A stretch of DNA of 64,000 nt from Haemophilus parainfluenzae (GTDB lineage: Bacteria > Pseudomonadota > Gammaproteobacteria > Enterobacterales > Pasteurellaceae): positions 124,001 to 188,000 of the forward strand of contig NZ_QEPZ01000002.1 of assembly GCF_003253005.1 (NCBI RefSeq). The letters run 5' to 3'. The notes below the pieces were generated by a model. The model saw nothing but the letters and a program-made list of their open reading frames with translations. It was not told where the DNA came from and ran no database searches. This document shows positions 1-9,637 of this stretch, piece after piece. A program made the translations under genes and the position numbers. The number at the start of each line of letters is the position of its first letter. The stretch's first letter is position 1.

Positions 1-2
1 AT

Positions 3-140
3 GGGGCCGTTTCTTTTGTTCATCATCACGTACTTAGCGGGTTGGCAAACGGTGCGTTTATCTTTGCTAACTTGATGATTGGTGGGTTAGTACTGATGAC
101 GCTAGGAAAGCTCTTAAAAGGACAATTTTGGTTAAAGTAG
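3..140 (+). CDS. C-terminal end of an unidentified membrane protein (cut by window edge)
   Basis: Only the last 45 codons are present, in the frame beginning at base 3 and ending with TAG at 138-140. The visible tail is hydrophobic (GAFIFANLMIGGLVLMTLGK) and looks like a final transmembrane helix followed by a short basic cytoplasmic end. A histidine run (HHH) lies near the window edge. The spacing of Asn and Gly in the helix is loosely like formate/nitrite channels, but too little is visible to assign a family. The gene is followed directly by a terminator containing an uptake signal. Confidence 0.5.
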   Translation, partial: GAVSFVHHHVLSGLANGAFIFANLMIGGLVLMTLGKLLKGQFWLK

Positions 141-149
141 CTTAAATAG

Positions 150-186
150 AAAGTGCGGTCAGATCAAAATTGACCGCTCTTTTTAT
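150..186 (+). terminator. Intrinsic terminator built on an uptake signal sequence
   Basis: An AGTGCGGTCA/TGACCGCTCT inverted repeat with an AT-rich loop is followed by TTTTTAT. The left arm contains the 9-base core AAGTGCGGT. It ends the truncated upstream gene. Confidence 0.75.
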
Positions 187-221
187 GAATTTTTAATCAC
201 AACTTATCATTTACAAAAAAA

Positions 222-935
222 CTAGACATGCCGTTTTGCTGTTGATGTAAATGCAATCTTATCTGGTCGATAACTAATACTCCCATATTGAAATGGTCGC
301 CCATCAGCCAAATAAGTAGTACTCGTCACATTCACAACCATGTCATATTCACCAAGATCGATTGCATTTTTTTCTTCTTCATTTGCATAACGAAAGACAA
401 TTTTTCGTTGTGAGTGGCTAATTCTTAATTTTAATTCGTTTTCTAAATAGTGATAAATAGAATGCTCAGCGATTTCTCGGCTAATAAAAGGCACGATGCG
501 GCGATCAAAATAAGACACTTCATGCTCAACCGCTTCACCATCAATTTCACGGAGACGAGCAATGCGGTAGAAATCGATCTGATCATTGACATTAAAGATA
601 TCCATCAATTCTTCTTCGCCTTGCACAATATATAAGCTGGTTAATATCGTTTTTACTTGGTGTGTTGAGGCACTGTTTAATTCGTTAACGGTTTTAATTT
701 CAGAAAGCATTTGTGGCTTAGATAAGTCATGCTCTAAAACAATCGAATTTCGACCTTGTTGCTTTTGAATATAGCCATCAATTTCAAGTAGAGAAAGCGC
801 TTTTCGAATAGTATCTTTGGAAAAACCGTAGCTTTGCATGAGTTCATTTTCACTCGGAAGTTCTTGCAATGGCGCTAAATTACCACTGTTAATTTGGGTT
901 TTTATCTCGTTATAGACCTGCTTGTACTTGCTCAT
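222..935 (-). CDS. GntR/HutC-family repressor, TreR-like
   Basis: This 237-residue regulator has an N-terminal winged helix-turn-helix (about residues 1-70, with the family's LPSENELM and TIRKALSLLE segments) and a C-terminal UTRA effector domain (about 85-232). The overall pattern, including AEHSIYHYLENELKL and a late DGRPFQY stretch, resembles trehalose-operon repressors of Firmicutes, which sense a sugar phosphate. It diverges from the malQ-malP/mapP/PTS operon and probably represses it. Two near-identical palindromes in the shared intergenic region are the likely operators. The effector may be maltose-6'-phosphate rather than trehalose-6-phosphate; that is inference. Confidence 0.85.
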   Translation of the reverse strand: MSKYKQVYNEIKTQINSGNLAPLQELPSENELMQSYGFSKDTIRKALSLLEIDGYIQKQQGRNSIVLEHDLSKPQMLSEIKTVNELNSASTHQVKTILTSLYIVQGEEELMDIFNVNDQIDFYRIARLREIDGEAVEHEVSYFDRRIVPFISREIAEHSIYHYLENELKLRISHSQRKIVFRYANEEEKNAIDLGEYDMVVNVTSTTYLADGRPFQYGSISYRPDKIAFTSTAKRHV

Positions 936-1001
936 TTTTAATCCTTTTATCGACCGTTGATTCCATAGGTGTCGTCATAGCATATCATAAAATCATAAAT
1001 G

Positions 1002-1013
1002 TTATACGTATAA
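1002..1013. promoter_or_regulatory. Operator 1 for the TreR-like repressor
   Basis: TTATACGTATAA is a perfect 12-bp palindrome between the divergent repressor and operon. A copy with one mismatch lies at 1054-1065. Paired palindromes of this size are typical of GntR/HutC repressors. Confidence 0.6.
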
Positions 1014-1015
1014 AA

Positions 1016-1031
1016 TGTGATATTAGTCACT
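1016..1031. promoter_or_regulatory. CRP-like site
   Basis: TGTGA-N6-TCACT matches the CRP consensus TGTGA-N6-TCACA at nine of ten conserved positions. It lies between the two repressor operators, about 80 bp upstream of the predicted transcription start, which suggests catabolite control of the maltose operon. Confidence 0.55.
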
Positions 1032-1053
1032 CTTTTTCGAAAATGCTTTAAAC

Positions 1054-1065
1054 TTTTACGTATAA
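1054..1065. promoter_or_regulatory. Operator 2 for the TreR-like repressor
   Basis: TTTTACGTATAA differs at one position from the palindrome at 1002-1013. It sits immediately upstream of the proposed -35 box, where a bound repressor would block RNA polymerase. Confidence 0.55.
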
Positions 1066-1069
1066 GTTG

Positions 1070-1097
1070 TTGCATAAAAATACGGTTAGGTTAGAAT
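1070..1097 (+). promoter_or_regulatory. Predicted promoter of the maltose operon
   Basis: TTGCAT (1070-1075), a 16-bp spacer and TAGAAT (1092-1097) lie 33 bp before the malQ-malP start codon. A Shine-Dalgarno AGAGGA follows at 1119-1124. Confidence 0.5.
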
Positions 1098-1130
1098 GAG
1101 CCAAAATGATAACTTCCTAGAGGAAATATT

Positions 1131-4100
1131 ATGCTTACTCGTTCAAGTGGTGTTCTTATGCACATTACCTCGTTACCAAATGCATTCGGGATTGGTAGCT
1201 TTGGGCAATCGGCTTATGATTTTGTCGATTTTTTAGTTGAAACTAAACAAACTTATTGGCAAATTCTTCCACTTACTACCACCAGTTATGGTGATTCACC
1301 TTATCAATCTTTCTCTGCAATTGCAGGTAATACTCACCTTATTGATTTTGATTTACTAATCCAAATGTGCTTGTTGAAAGAATCTGATTATGCTTCAGTC
1401 AATTTTGGTGATGATCCAACTAGCGTGGATTATGAACGTATCTTTTACGCACGCCGTCCGATTTTAGAAACAGCCGTGAAAAATTTTTTAGCGAATCAAG
1501 CATTCCAAGCAGATTTCAAGAATTTTGAGAAAAACAACCGCTTGTGGCTAGACGATTTTGCTGAGTTTATGGCAATTAAAGAGCATTTCGGCAATCAAGC
1601 ATTGCAGAAATGGGATGATAAAAAAGCGGTAGCACGTGATCCAAAAACATTAGAAAAATATCGCACCATGTTAGCGGATCAAATTCAGTACTTTAAAGTA
1701 ACGCAATATTTCTTCTTCAAACAATGGAGTGAGTTAAAAGATTACGCTAATCAAAGGGGCATTAAGATCATCGGTGATATGCCGATTTATGTGGCGGCAG
1801 ATAGCGTAGAAGTTTGGACAAAACCAGAACTCTTCCAATTAGATAAAGAACGTAACCCGCTTTTTGTTGCGGGGGTTCCAGCCGATCAATTCAGTGCAAC
1901 AGGGCAGCTTTGGGGCAACCCGCTTTACGATTGGGAAGAGCATAAAAAACAAGGCTATGCGTGGTGGATTCATCGTATTGAAGAAAGCTTCAAAATTTAT
2001 GATGTACTTCGCATCGACCATTTCAAAGGTTTTTCCGATTATTGGCAAGTGGATGGAAAAGCCGATATTGCCAAATATGGTAGTTGGCAACCAGGTCCAG
2101 GCTATGATTTATTCAAAGCCGTTAAAGAGCAATTGGGTGACTTACCAATTATTGCCGAAGATTTAGGTAATATTGATGATAAAGCCAGAAAATTGCTTGC
2201 AGATTGTAATTACCCAGGTATGAAGATCCTACAATTTGGTTTTGAAGATGTCAGCGGAAAAAGCTTAGATAGCCCGCATTATTGCATCCCGCATTCCATT
2301 GTTTATACCGGTACACATGATAACGATGTGACTAATGGTTGGTATAACGGACTTACCGAACAACAGCAACAATATATTAATGATTATACGCATCGTAGTA
2401 AGGATGAATCGATTTGCCAGACGATGATTCGTCAGCTCTTTGCAACGGTCAGCAATACAGCGATTGCCACAATGCAAGATGTTTTAGATTTGCCTGCTAG
2501 TTCAAGAATGAATGTTCCTTCAACAATTGGTGGAAACTGGCAATGGAGAATGCAACAATCAGATTTAACACAAGATAAAAAAGACTTTTTAGCAAAAATG
2601 ACCACGTTATATCAACGTGCTAATCAGGAAAACCCAATGATTAAATTTAGTACATTTGTAAAAAATGAAACAAATAAGTCGCTTGAGCAATTAAGTGATA
2701 AAGAAACTTATATTCAATTATTAAATTACGTAAAAGCACTTTCTGCAGATAAACCTAAAAACACGGGTAAACGTAAGGTTTACTATATCTCAGCTGAGTT
2801 TTTAATTGGTAAATTACTTTCTAATAACCTGATTAACCTTGGTGTGTATCAAGATATCAAAACAGAATTAGCAAGTGCGGGTAAATCATTAAGCCATATT
2901 GAAGATATTGAGCCAGAACCGTCTTTAGGAAATGGTGGGTTAGGTCGTTTGGCTTCTTGTTTTATTGATTCTATGTCTACGCTTGGCTTAAATGCTGAGG
3001 GGGTAGGTTTAAATTATCATTATGGCTTATTTAAACAAGTCTTTAAAAAGAATGAACAACATGCCGAGCCTAATGATTGGATTGAGGATAACTCTTGGTT
3101 AATTCCAACAGATATTAGCTATGAGGTGCCATTTAAGAAATTTACGTTAACCTCTAAACTAGATCGTATTGATATTCTAGGTTATAAGAAAGACACGAAA
3201 AACTATCTCAATTTATTTGATATTAAATCAGTGAATCCTAAACTGATTAAAAAAGGTATTGAGTTTGATAAAACTGCGATTGAAGAAAATCTAACTTTAT
3301 TCCTTTATCCAGATGATTCAGATAAAAACGGTGAATTGCTACGTATTTATCAACAATACTTCATGGTATCAAATGCTGCACAATTATTAATTGATGAAGC
3401 GATTGCGCGCGGAAGTAATTTACATGATTTAGCTGATTATGCGTATGTACAGATCAATGATACTCACCCTTCAATGGTGATTCCTGAATTAATTCGCTTA
3501 TTAACGGAAAAACATAAAATTAAGTTTGCAGAAGCTGTTGAAATTGTACGTAATATGGTGGGCTATACCAACCATACGATTTTGGCTGAAGCGCTAGAAA
3601 AATGGCCGTTAGATTATCTAGATGAAGTGGTGCCGCATTTAGTGGTGATCATTAAAAAATTAGATGAATTAGTGCGTGCGGAATATCAAGATCCAGCCGT
3701 ACAAATTATTGATAAACAAAAACGTGTGCATATGGCGCATATGGACATCCACTTTTCAAATTCTGTGAATGGTGTGGCGGCATTACATACAGAGATTTTG
3801 AAAAATTCAGAGCTTAAAGCGTTCTATGCGTTATATCCTGAAAAATTCAATAATAAGACAAACGGTATTACCTTCCGCCGTTGGTTAGAATTTTCTAACC
3901 AACCATTAGCGGCTTATATTAAAGAATTGATTGGCGATGAGTATTTGCATGATGCAACAAAATTAGAAAAATTGTTAGCCTTTAAAGATGATAAAAAAGT
4001 TCATCAACAATTAGCGAAAATTAAGTTTGAAAACAAATTGGCATTAAAAGCATACCTTAAAGAAAATAAAGGTATTGACTTAGATGAAAATTCAATCATT

Positions 4101-4904
4101 GATACGCAAATTAAGCGTTTCCATGAATATAAACGCCAACAAATGAATGCGCTTTACGTGATTCATAAATATTTAGAAATTAAAGCAGGTAAATTACCAA
4201 AACGTAAAATTACCGTGATTTTCGGCGGAAAAGCGGCACCTGCTTATATCATTGCACAGGATATTATTCACTTAATTCTTTGTTTATCTGAGTTAATCAA
4301 TAATGATCCTGAAGTGAATAAGTATTTAAACGTCCATTTAGTGGAAAACTATAATGTGAGCGTGGCGGAAAAACTGATTCCTGCAACTGATATTTCAGAA
4401 CAAATTTCACTTGCCTCTAAAGAAGCTTCCGGTACAGGTAATATGAAATTTATGCTGAATGGTGCATTAACCTTAGGCACAATGGACGGCGCTAATGTTG
4501 AAATTGCAGAATTAGCCGGTGCTGAAAATATCTATACATTCGGTAAAGATTCAGAAAGTATTATTAAACTTTATGAAACAGCAGGTTATGTTTCAAAAGA
4601 ATATTATGAAAACGACAAAGAGATTAAAAGAGCGGTTGATTTTATTCTTAATCCAGCCGTAGTGAAATTAGGGAATAAAACACGTTTAGAACGTCTTTAT
4701 AACGAGTTATTAAATAAAGACTGGTTTATGACGTTAATTGATTTTAATGCTTATGTTGAAGCGAAAGAACAAATCTTAGCCGATTATGAAGATCAAGATA
4801 GTTGGAATGAGAAAGTCGTTCACAATATCGCAAAAGCGGGCTTCTTCTCATCTGACCGCACGATCGCTCAATATAATGCAGACATTTGGCATTGTGAGGG
4901 CTAA
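1131..4904 (+). CDS. malQ-malP: Fused 4-alpha-glucanotransferase (MalQ) and alpha-glucan phosphorylase (MalP)
   Basis: One 1257-residue frame holds two enzymes that are normally separate. Residues 1 to about 500 are a GH77 amylomaltase ([38 protein letters not shown]). Residues 503-1257 are a full-length glycogen/maltodextrin phosphorylase with the PLP motif [12 protein letters not shown]; the PLP lysine is near residue 1106. MalQ shuffles glucans into longer maltodextrins and MalP releases glucose-1-phosphate. Both halves resemble my memory of streptococcal MalQ and MalP, where the genes are adjacent. The junction keeps an in-frame ATG at 2637 with AGGA at 2626-2629, so free MalP might also be made. 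The phosphorylase half has the length expected of a streptococcal enzyme, so no coding material seems lost. Confidence 0.9.
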   Translation: MLTRSSGVLMHITSLPNAFGIGSFGQSAYDFVDFLVETKQTYWQILPLTTTSYGDSPYQSFSAIAGNTHLIDFDLLIQMCLLKESDYASVNFGDDPTSVDYERIFYARRPILETAVKNFLANQAFQADFKNFEKNNRLWLDDFAEFMAIKEHFGNQALQKWDDKKAVARDPKTLEKYRTMLADQIQYFKVTQYFFFKQWSELKDYANQRGIKIIGDMPIYVAADSVEVWTKPELFQLDKERNPLFVAGVPADQFSATGQLWGNPLYDWEEHKKQGYAWWIHRIEESFKIYDVLRIDHFKGFSDYWQVDGKADIAKYGSWQPGPGYDLFKAVKEQLGDLPIIAEDLGNIDDKARKLLADCNYPGMKILQFGFEDVSGKSLDSPHYCIPHSIVYTGTHDNDVTNGWYNGLTEQQQQYINDYTHRSKDESICQTMIRQLFATVSNTAIATMQDVLDLPASSRMNVPSTIGGNWQWRMQQSDLTQDKKDFLAKMTTLYQRANQENPMIKFSTFVKNETNKSLEQLSDKETYIQLLNYVKALSADKPKNTGKRKVYYISAEFLIGKLLSNNLINLGVYQDIKTELASAGKSLSHIEDIEPEPSLGNGGLGRLASCFIDSMSTLGLNAEGVGLNYHYGLFKQVFKKNEQHAEPNDWIEDNSWLIPTDISYEVPFKKFTLTSKLDRIDILGYKKDTKNYLNLFDIKSVNPKLIKKGIEFDKTAIEENLTLFLYPDDSDKNGELLRIYQQYFMVSNAAQLLIDEAIARGSNLHDLADYAYVQINDTHPSMVIPELIRLLTEKHKIKFAEAVEIVRNMVGYTNHTILAEALEKWPLDYLDEVVPHLVVIIKKLDELVRAEYQDPAVQIIDKQKRVHMAHMDIHFSNSVNGVAALHTEILKNSELKAFYALYPEKFNNKTNGITFRRWLEFSNQPLAAYIKELIGDEYLHDATKLEKLLAFKDDKKVHQQLAKIKFENKLALKAYLKENKGIDLDENSIIDTQIKRFHEYKRQQMNALYVIHKYLEIKAGKLPKRKITVIFGGKAAPAYIIAQDIIHLILCLSELINNDPEVNKYLNVHLVENYNVSVAEKLIPATDISEQISLASKEASGTGNMKFMLNGALTLGTMDGANVEIAELAGAENIYTFGKDSESIIKLYETAGYVSKEYYENDKEIKRAVDFILNPAVVKLGNKTRLERLYNELLNKDWFMTLIDFNAYVEAKEQILADYEDQDSWNEKVVHNIAKAGFFSSDRTIAQYNADIWHCEG

Positions 4905-4913
4905 GGGGAAGCA

Positions 4914-5705
4914 ATGAAACTACTTACCCTGAATGTACACGCTTGGTTAGAAGCTAACCAAGCGGAAAAAATAGAGATTCTTGCTGAGACTATTGTGGAA
5001 AAGGGTTATGACATCATTGCCTTACAAGAGGTTAATCAATTGATGTCGTCTCCTGCTATTTCGCCAACGTTAAAGCAAGATAACTATGGTGTCATTCTGT
5101 TAAATAAAATCAATCAACGCGTTGCACAGAAATACTCGCTTTTTTGGAGCAATTCGCATATTGGTTACGATAAATATGATGAGGGCATTGCGTTTTTAAC
5201 GCGTTTGCCCGTTTATGATGTTGATGCGTTTTATTGTAGCCAACATAAACGTCTTGACTCGATTCTCTCGCGTAAAATCATTGGCTTGACGGTAGAATAT
5301 CAAGCCCAGTTAATTGAATGTTATTCTTGCCATATCAATTTGCCAAATTGTGATGGTGAAAACCAACTTGATAATATTCGTTATATTGTAGAGCGAAGTC
5401 AAAGTGCGAATCTTAAAATCCTGATGGGGGATTTCAATACTGATGCAATAAGCGATCAGCAAGCTTACCAGCAGATTAAATCCTTAGGCTTATTCGATAC
5501 ATTTGAAATGGCAGAGAAAAAGGATAGCGGTATCACTGTGGAGAAAGCGATTGACGGTTGGAAAGGCCATAGTGAAGAAAAGCGATTAGATTATATTTTT
5601 TTAAACCAAGCAAAGAGGGTTTTATCCAGTCAGGTTATTTTTAATGGTAAAAATAAACCGATTGTTTCCGACCATTTTGGCGTAGAAGTAGCTCTCATCT
5701 TGTAG
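4914..5705 (+). CDS. mapP: EEP-family phosphatase, probable maltose-6'-phosphate phosphatase MapP
   Basis: This 263-residue endonuclease/exonuclease/phosphatase-fold protein shows LNVHAW and LQEVNQ (metal-binding Asn and Glu) at the N-terminus, GDFNTD in the middle and a C-terminal SDHFG. The fold family includes DNA endonucleases and inositol phosphatases. Context points elsewhere: it lies 9 bp after malQ-malP and 10 bp before a PTS permease. In Enterococcus and relatives, such a protein, MapP, removes the phosphate from PTS-imported maltose-6'-phosphate so that maltose can enter the phosphorylase/glucanotransferase route. The N-terminal sequence matches my recollection of MapP. The family call is firm; the substrate is inferred. 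Confidence 0.75.
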   Translation: MKLLTLNVHAWLEANQAEKIEILAETIVEKGYDIIALQEVNQLMSSPAISPTLKQDNYGVILLNKINQRVAQKYSLFWSNSHIGYDKYDEGIAFLTRLPVYDVDAFYCSQHKRLDSILSRKIIGLTVEYQAQLIECYSCHINLPNCDGENQLDNIRYIVERSQSANLKILMGDFNTDAISDQQAYQQIKSLGLFDTFEMAEKKDSGITVEKAIDGWKGHSEEKRLDYIFLNQAKRVLSSQVIFNGKNKPIVSDHFGVEVALIL

Positions 5706-5715
5706 GAGAATCAAT

Positions 5716-7380
5716 ATGAAAAAAATGCTCAGTTTTGAATTTTGGCAAAAATTCGGTAAGTGCCTAATGGTTGTGATTGCTGTGATGCCAGCCGCTGGTT
5801 TAATGGTGAGTATTGGTAACTCACTGCCTTTGATTAGCGATGCGAAATGGCTAGCGCTTGTCGGAAACATTATCGCCCAAATTGGTTGGGGGATTATTGG
5901 TAACCTTCATTTATTATTTGCTTTAGCAATTGGTGGTAGCTGGGCAAATGAGCGTGCAGGTGGCGCATTTGCAGCGGGTCTTGCTTTCATTTTAATTAAC
6001 TTAATTACCGGTAACTTTTTCGGTGTGAAACTTGAAATGCTAGCGGATCCAAATGCACATGTAAGTACAGTATTGGCCGGTGAAATTCCTGTGGCGAATT
6101 ACTTTGTGAATGTGCTTGGGCAACCTGCGTTAAATATGGGTGTATTCGTTGGTATTATCGCTGGTTTTGTGGGTGCAACAACTTTTAACTGTTACTACAA
6201 TTTCCGTAAATTACCTGAAGTACTGACATTCTTTAATGGTAAACGCTTCGTTCCTTTCGTTGTTATTTATCGTTCTGTATTAGTGGCGATCTTCCTATCA
6301 CTATTCTGGCCTTTAGTTCAGACAGGAATTAATCATTTCGGTCAATGGATTGCTAACTCACAAAACTCAGCGCCAATTTTAGCACCATTTATCTATGGTA
6401 CCTTAGAGCGTCTATTACTTCCATTTGGCTTACACCACATGTTGACTATCCCAATGAACTATACTTCATTAGGCGGTACTTATGAATTCTTAACAGGTGT
6501 ACAACAAGGTAAACAAGTATTTGGTCAAGACCCACTATGGCTTGCATGGATTTCTGACTTAATTAACCTTAAAGACGCGGGTAATGTAACCCAATATAAC
6601 GAGCTACTTTCAACCGTGACACCTGCTCGCTTTAAAGTAGGACAAATGATAGGTTCAACCGGTATCTTAATGGGTTTGACTCTCGCAATGTATATCAATG
6701 TGGATGAAGACAAGAAAAAACTCTATAAAGGTATTTTCCTTTCTTCTGCACTTGCGGTGTTCTTAACTGGTGTGACTGAACCAATTGAATACATGTTTAT
6801 GTTTGTCGCCTTACCGCTTTATATTGTTTATGCGTTAGTACAAGGTTGTGCTTTCGCCATGGCAGATATTGTTGACTTACGTGTGCATTCATTCGGTAAC
6901 ATTGAGTTCTTAACACGTACACCAATGGCGATTAAAGCCGGTATCGGTATGGATGTGATCAACTTTATTTGGGTATCTATCCTCTTTGCAGTGGCTATGT
7001 TCTTTATCGCTAACTTTATGATTAAGAAATTTAATCTCGCGACAGCAGGCCGTAATGGTAACTATGATGCGAAAGGTTCAGATGAAGCTTCTAGCAATGA
7101 GCCCAAAGTTGCGGATGCTAGCACGCAAGTTATTCAAATCATCAACTTACTTGGCGGACGTAATAACATCGCAGATGTTGATGCTTGTATGACACGTTTA
7201 CGTATTACCGTACATAATCCAGATTTAGTCGGTGATGAAGCAAGCTGGAAACAAGCGGGCGCAATGGGCTTTATTGTAAAAGGTTCTGGTATTCAAGCGA
7301 TTTATGGGCCGAAAGCAGATGTCTTAAAATCTGATATTCAAGACGTGCTTTCATCTGGTATTGAAATTCCTAAAATGTAA
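5716..7380 (+). CDS. malT: PTS EIICB permease of the glucose/maltose family (MalT-like)
   Basis: This 554-residue permease has a long hydrophobic EIIC domain (about 1-430) with LLLPFGLHHML and GVTEPIEYMFMF, family signatures for sugar binding. A polar linker leads to an EIIB domain (about 470-554) whose phospho-cysteine lies in DACMTRLRIT. There is no EIIA domain, so it should depend on the cell's EIIA-Glc (Crr). C-B domain order and length fit the glucose/maltose/N-acetylglucosamine subfamily. Operon partners (MapP-like phosphatase and malQ-malP) point to maltose, delivered as maltose-6'-phosphate. It is the last gene of the operon. Confidence 0.85.
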   Translation: MKKMLSFEFWQKFGKCLMVVIAVMPAAGLMVSIGNSLPLISDAKWLALVGNIIAQIGWGIIGNLHLLFALAIGGSWANERAGGAFAAGLAFILINLITGNFFGVKLEMLADPNAHVSTVLAGEIPVANYFVNVLGQPALNMGVFVGIIAGFVGATTFNCYYNFRKLPEVLTFFNGKRFVPFVVIYRSVLVAIFLSLFWPLVQTGINHFGQWIANSQNSAPILAPFIYGTLERLLLPFGLHHMLTIPMNYTSLGGTYEFLTGVQQGKQVFGQDPLWLAWISDLINLKDAGNVTQYNELLSTVTPARFKVGQMIGSTGILMGLTLAMYINVDEDKKKLYKGIFLSSALAVFLTGVTEPIEYMFMFVALPLYIVYALVQGCAFAMADIVDLRVHSFGNIEFLTRTPMAIKAGIGMDVINFIWVSILFAVAMFFIANFMIKKFNLATAGRNGNYDAKGSDEASSNEPKVADASTQVIQIINLLGGRNNIADVDACMTRLRITVHNPDLVGDEASWKQAGAMGFIVKGSGIQAIYGPKADVLKSDIQDVLSSGIEIPKM

Positions 7381-7400
7381 TTCAACCTAAATGCTAATTT

Positions 7401-7425
7401 TATTCCCGCTCTTCAAGGCGGGGAT
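7401..7425. repeat. GC-rich hairpin after the PTS gene
   Basis: ATTCCCGC and GCGGGGAT form an 8-bp stem (one wobble) around an 8-base loop. No T-tract follows, so it is a weak terminator. The shape recalls end hairpins of IS200/IS605 elements, but no transposase or tnpB remnant is visible nearby. Confidence 0.35.
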
Positions 7426-7535
7426 ATCCTCTAAATATCTCATCTTGATATTGTTCATCTTTAATCTATCTCAAGAATCCTTTTATTTGATACTATCAAC
7501 GTACAAAATATTGTCACAATTTCGGTGCTATAAAA

Positions 7536-7567
7536 AAATACCGCCCATTATGTAACGAGCGGTATTT
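7536..7567 (-). terminator. Terminator of rnb
   Basis: The arms AAATACCGC and GCGGTATTT are followed, on the minus strand, by a run of T. It lies 25 bp past the rnb stop codon. Confidence 0.75.
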
Positions 7568-7591
7568 GTAGTATTAGAAGGGAAGTGGTCA

Positions 7592-9571
7592 TTAAATGAT
7601 TAGCTGACCGACAATACTGCGAGTTGCTTCTTTCACTTCAGTAAGTTTCACTTTCACTAAATCCCCGATTTTGTAACGGCGTTCCCCTTGAATATACAGA
7701 GCTAATTCATCAGCATTCACTTGCATTTCATCTTTATTCGGATGCAATGTAGAAGCTGGTACGAACATGGATGCCCCATTTTCTAATAATTGAACACGTA
7801 AACCACCACGCATCACATCTTGCACTTCTGCATCAAATTCGGCATTTGATGCAACTTTATCGATAAGATAACGGCAATATAACCAATCTGCAATATCACG
7901 TTCTACTAAGCGATTTTGGCGACGAGCCTCTTGTAAACGGGCAAGCACCTCATCTTGTGGCTTATTACAAGCTTGTTGTGTCAATACTGCTTTAATTAAA
8001 CGATGGTTCACCATATCAGAATATTTACGAATTGGTGATGTCCATGTCGCATACCCTTCTAAACCAAGACCAAAGTGCGGTGCTAATTCCGATTTAAATT
8101 CGGCGAAAGTTAAATAACGACGCAAACGGAATTCTAAATAGTCGCCTTCTATCGGTTCAATATCGTGGCGCATTTGGCAATAACCCTTTAAGGTTGCTAA
8201 ATTTTCTACCGAATAACGATCTGCAAGCTCGGCTTGATTTTCTTCATTAGCTAAATTTGCCATTAAGAAATTATGCGAGTTTTCTAAGAATTTTTTATCA
8301 AATCCAGAGTGTGTATTAAAAATACCGGTTTGTGCTTGTTCGGCTAAGAATTGTGCAGCACAGATATTGGCGATAATCATGGATTCTTCCACGATTTGAT
8401 TTGCAATACGACGATATTCCGCTTTAATTTCTTTCACTTTGCCATTTTCAGCGAGAATAAAGGAGTAATCTGGTTTCTCTTTAAATAAAAGAGAATGCGT
8501 TTTACGCCATTGAATACGTGCTTTAGTAAATTGATGTAACCAATCAATTTGTTGTGCAATTTCTGATGTTTCGGGCTGCCATGCGTTATCTGCCTGTTCT
8601 AAATAATCCGACACTTTGTTGTAAGCCAATTTCGCTTTAGATTGAACATAAGCCGAAACAAAATACGGTTTAGCTGTGATGTTGCCCGCAAGATCCGTTT
8701 CAATGTAACACACTAATGCAGGGCGAGTTTCATTTGCCATTAATGAACATAATTCATCAGATAATTCACGAGGCAACATTGGGATGTTAAAGCCTGGCAA
8801 ATAATTGGTAAAACAACGCTGTTTCGCATCTTTTTCAATTTGTGAATCTAATGCAATGTAAGCCGTAGGATCTGCAATCGCAACGACTAATCGCCAGCCG
8901 GTTTGCGTACCATTTTGTTCGATAGGTTCAATGTAAAGAGCATCGTCCATATCCTGCGTGCTTTCAGAGTCAATAGTGACAAAATGAAGTGCGGTCAGAT
9001 CTTCGCGAGTTTGTTGATCTAACATTTCATAACTTTCTGCACCTTGCACAGGATGACGAGATTGCTCATGACGTGCCAATGTTACCCACCAAGGGGCAAA
9101 TTCATCGTCAGCTCGGCAAATAAACTGATTAATAGTGGCATAGAAAAAGCGATCATCACGTAATGGGTGCGTTTTTAAATTAGCAACCACCCAATCGCCC
9201 TCTTGTAATTCTTCTTTGACGGATTTAGCTTGTTGTGCGCCAATCGGTTGGTTGATACTTGGATGCTCCACCAAAACTTGCAATTTCTTGTCTTTATTGA
9301 ACCGCACTTTTGCAATGAAACGTGTCAACATTGGCTCAATTAAGGATTCCGGCTCGGCTTGTTCTTTGTCGCCTTGCTTTTCAATGGTGGCCTTGATTTT
9401 GTCGCCGTGCATCACCTTTTTCATTGAAGGCGGCGCGATGAAATAGGTTTTCTTATCGCACTCTAAAAAACCATAGGCTTTATCTGTGCTTTTTACCACA
9501 CCTTCTACATGCTCTTTGCTGTCGTGGATTTGTTGTTTAAGCTGTGCGAGTAAAGGATTATCTTGAAACAT
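7592..9571 (-). CDS. rnb: Exoribonuclease II
   Basis: This 659-residue enzyme has the standard length for RNase II, which degrades RNA 3' to 5' to mononucleotides. N-terminal cold-shock domains (about 15-175) precede the RNB catalytic domain (about 185-520), which contains the acidic metal-binding cluster in TQDMDDALYIE and the WTSPIRKYSD motif. A C-terminal S1 domain occupies about 560-645. It is a single-gene unit with its own terminator. Confidence 0.95.
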   Translation of the reverse strand: MFQDNPLLAQLKQQIHDSKEHVEGVVKSTDKAYGFLECDKKTYFIAPPSMKKVMHGDKIKATIEKQGDKEQAEPESLIEPMLTRFIAKVRFNKDKKLQVLVEHPSINQPIGAQQAKSVKEELQEGDWVVANLKTHPLRDDRFFYATINQFICRADDEFAPWWVTLARHEQSRHPVQGAESYEMLDQQTREDLTALHFVTIDSESTQDMDDALYIEPIEQNGTQTGWRLVVAIADPTAYIALDSQIEKDAKQRCFTNYLPGFNIPMLPRELSDELCSLMANETRPALVCYIETDLAGNITAKPYFVSAYVQSKAKLAYNKVSDYLEQADNAWQPETSEIAQQIDWLHQFTKARIQWRKTHSLLFKEKPDYSFILAENGKVKEIKAEYRRIANQIVEESMIIANICAAQFLAEQAQTGIFNTHSGFDKKFLENSHNFLMANLANEENQAELADRYSVENLATLKGYCQMRHDIEPIEGDYLEFRLRRYLTFAEFKSELAPHFGLGLEGYATWTSPIRKYSDMVNHRLIKAVLTQQACNKPQDEVLARLQEARRQNRLVERDIADWLYCRYLIDKVASNAEFDAEVQDVMRGGLRVQLLENGASMFVPASTLHPNKDEMQVNADELALYIQGERRYKIGDLVKVKLTEVKEATRSIVGQLII

Positions 9572-9591
9572 AGTTATATTTAAAAAAAGAG

Positions 9592-9616
9592 AAAAGGCAG
9601 ACTGAAAAGCCTGCCT
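9592..9616 (-). terminator. Terminator of fabI
   Basis: AGGCAG/CTGCCT arms lie 22 bp past the fabI stop codon; on the minus strand the hairpin runs into TTTTCTC and then a T-rich run. Confidence 0.6.
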
Positions 9617-9637
9617 AAAAATAGATTGTACGAAAAA

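Noticed and set aside
46-140. FNT (formate/nitrite channel) assignment for the truncated first gene
   Set aside because: Only one transmembrane helix is visible and it lacks a decisive family motif, so it is reported as unidentified.
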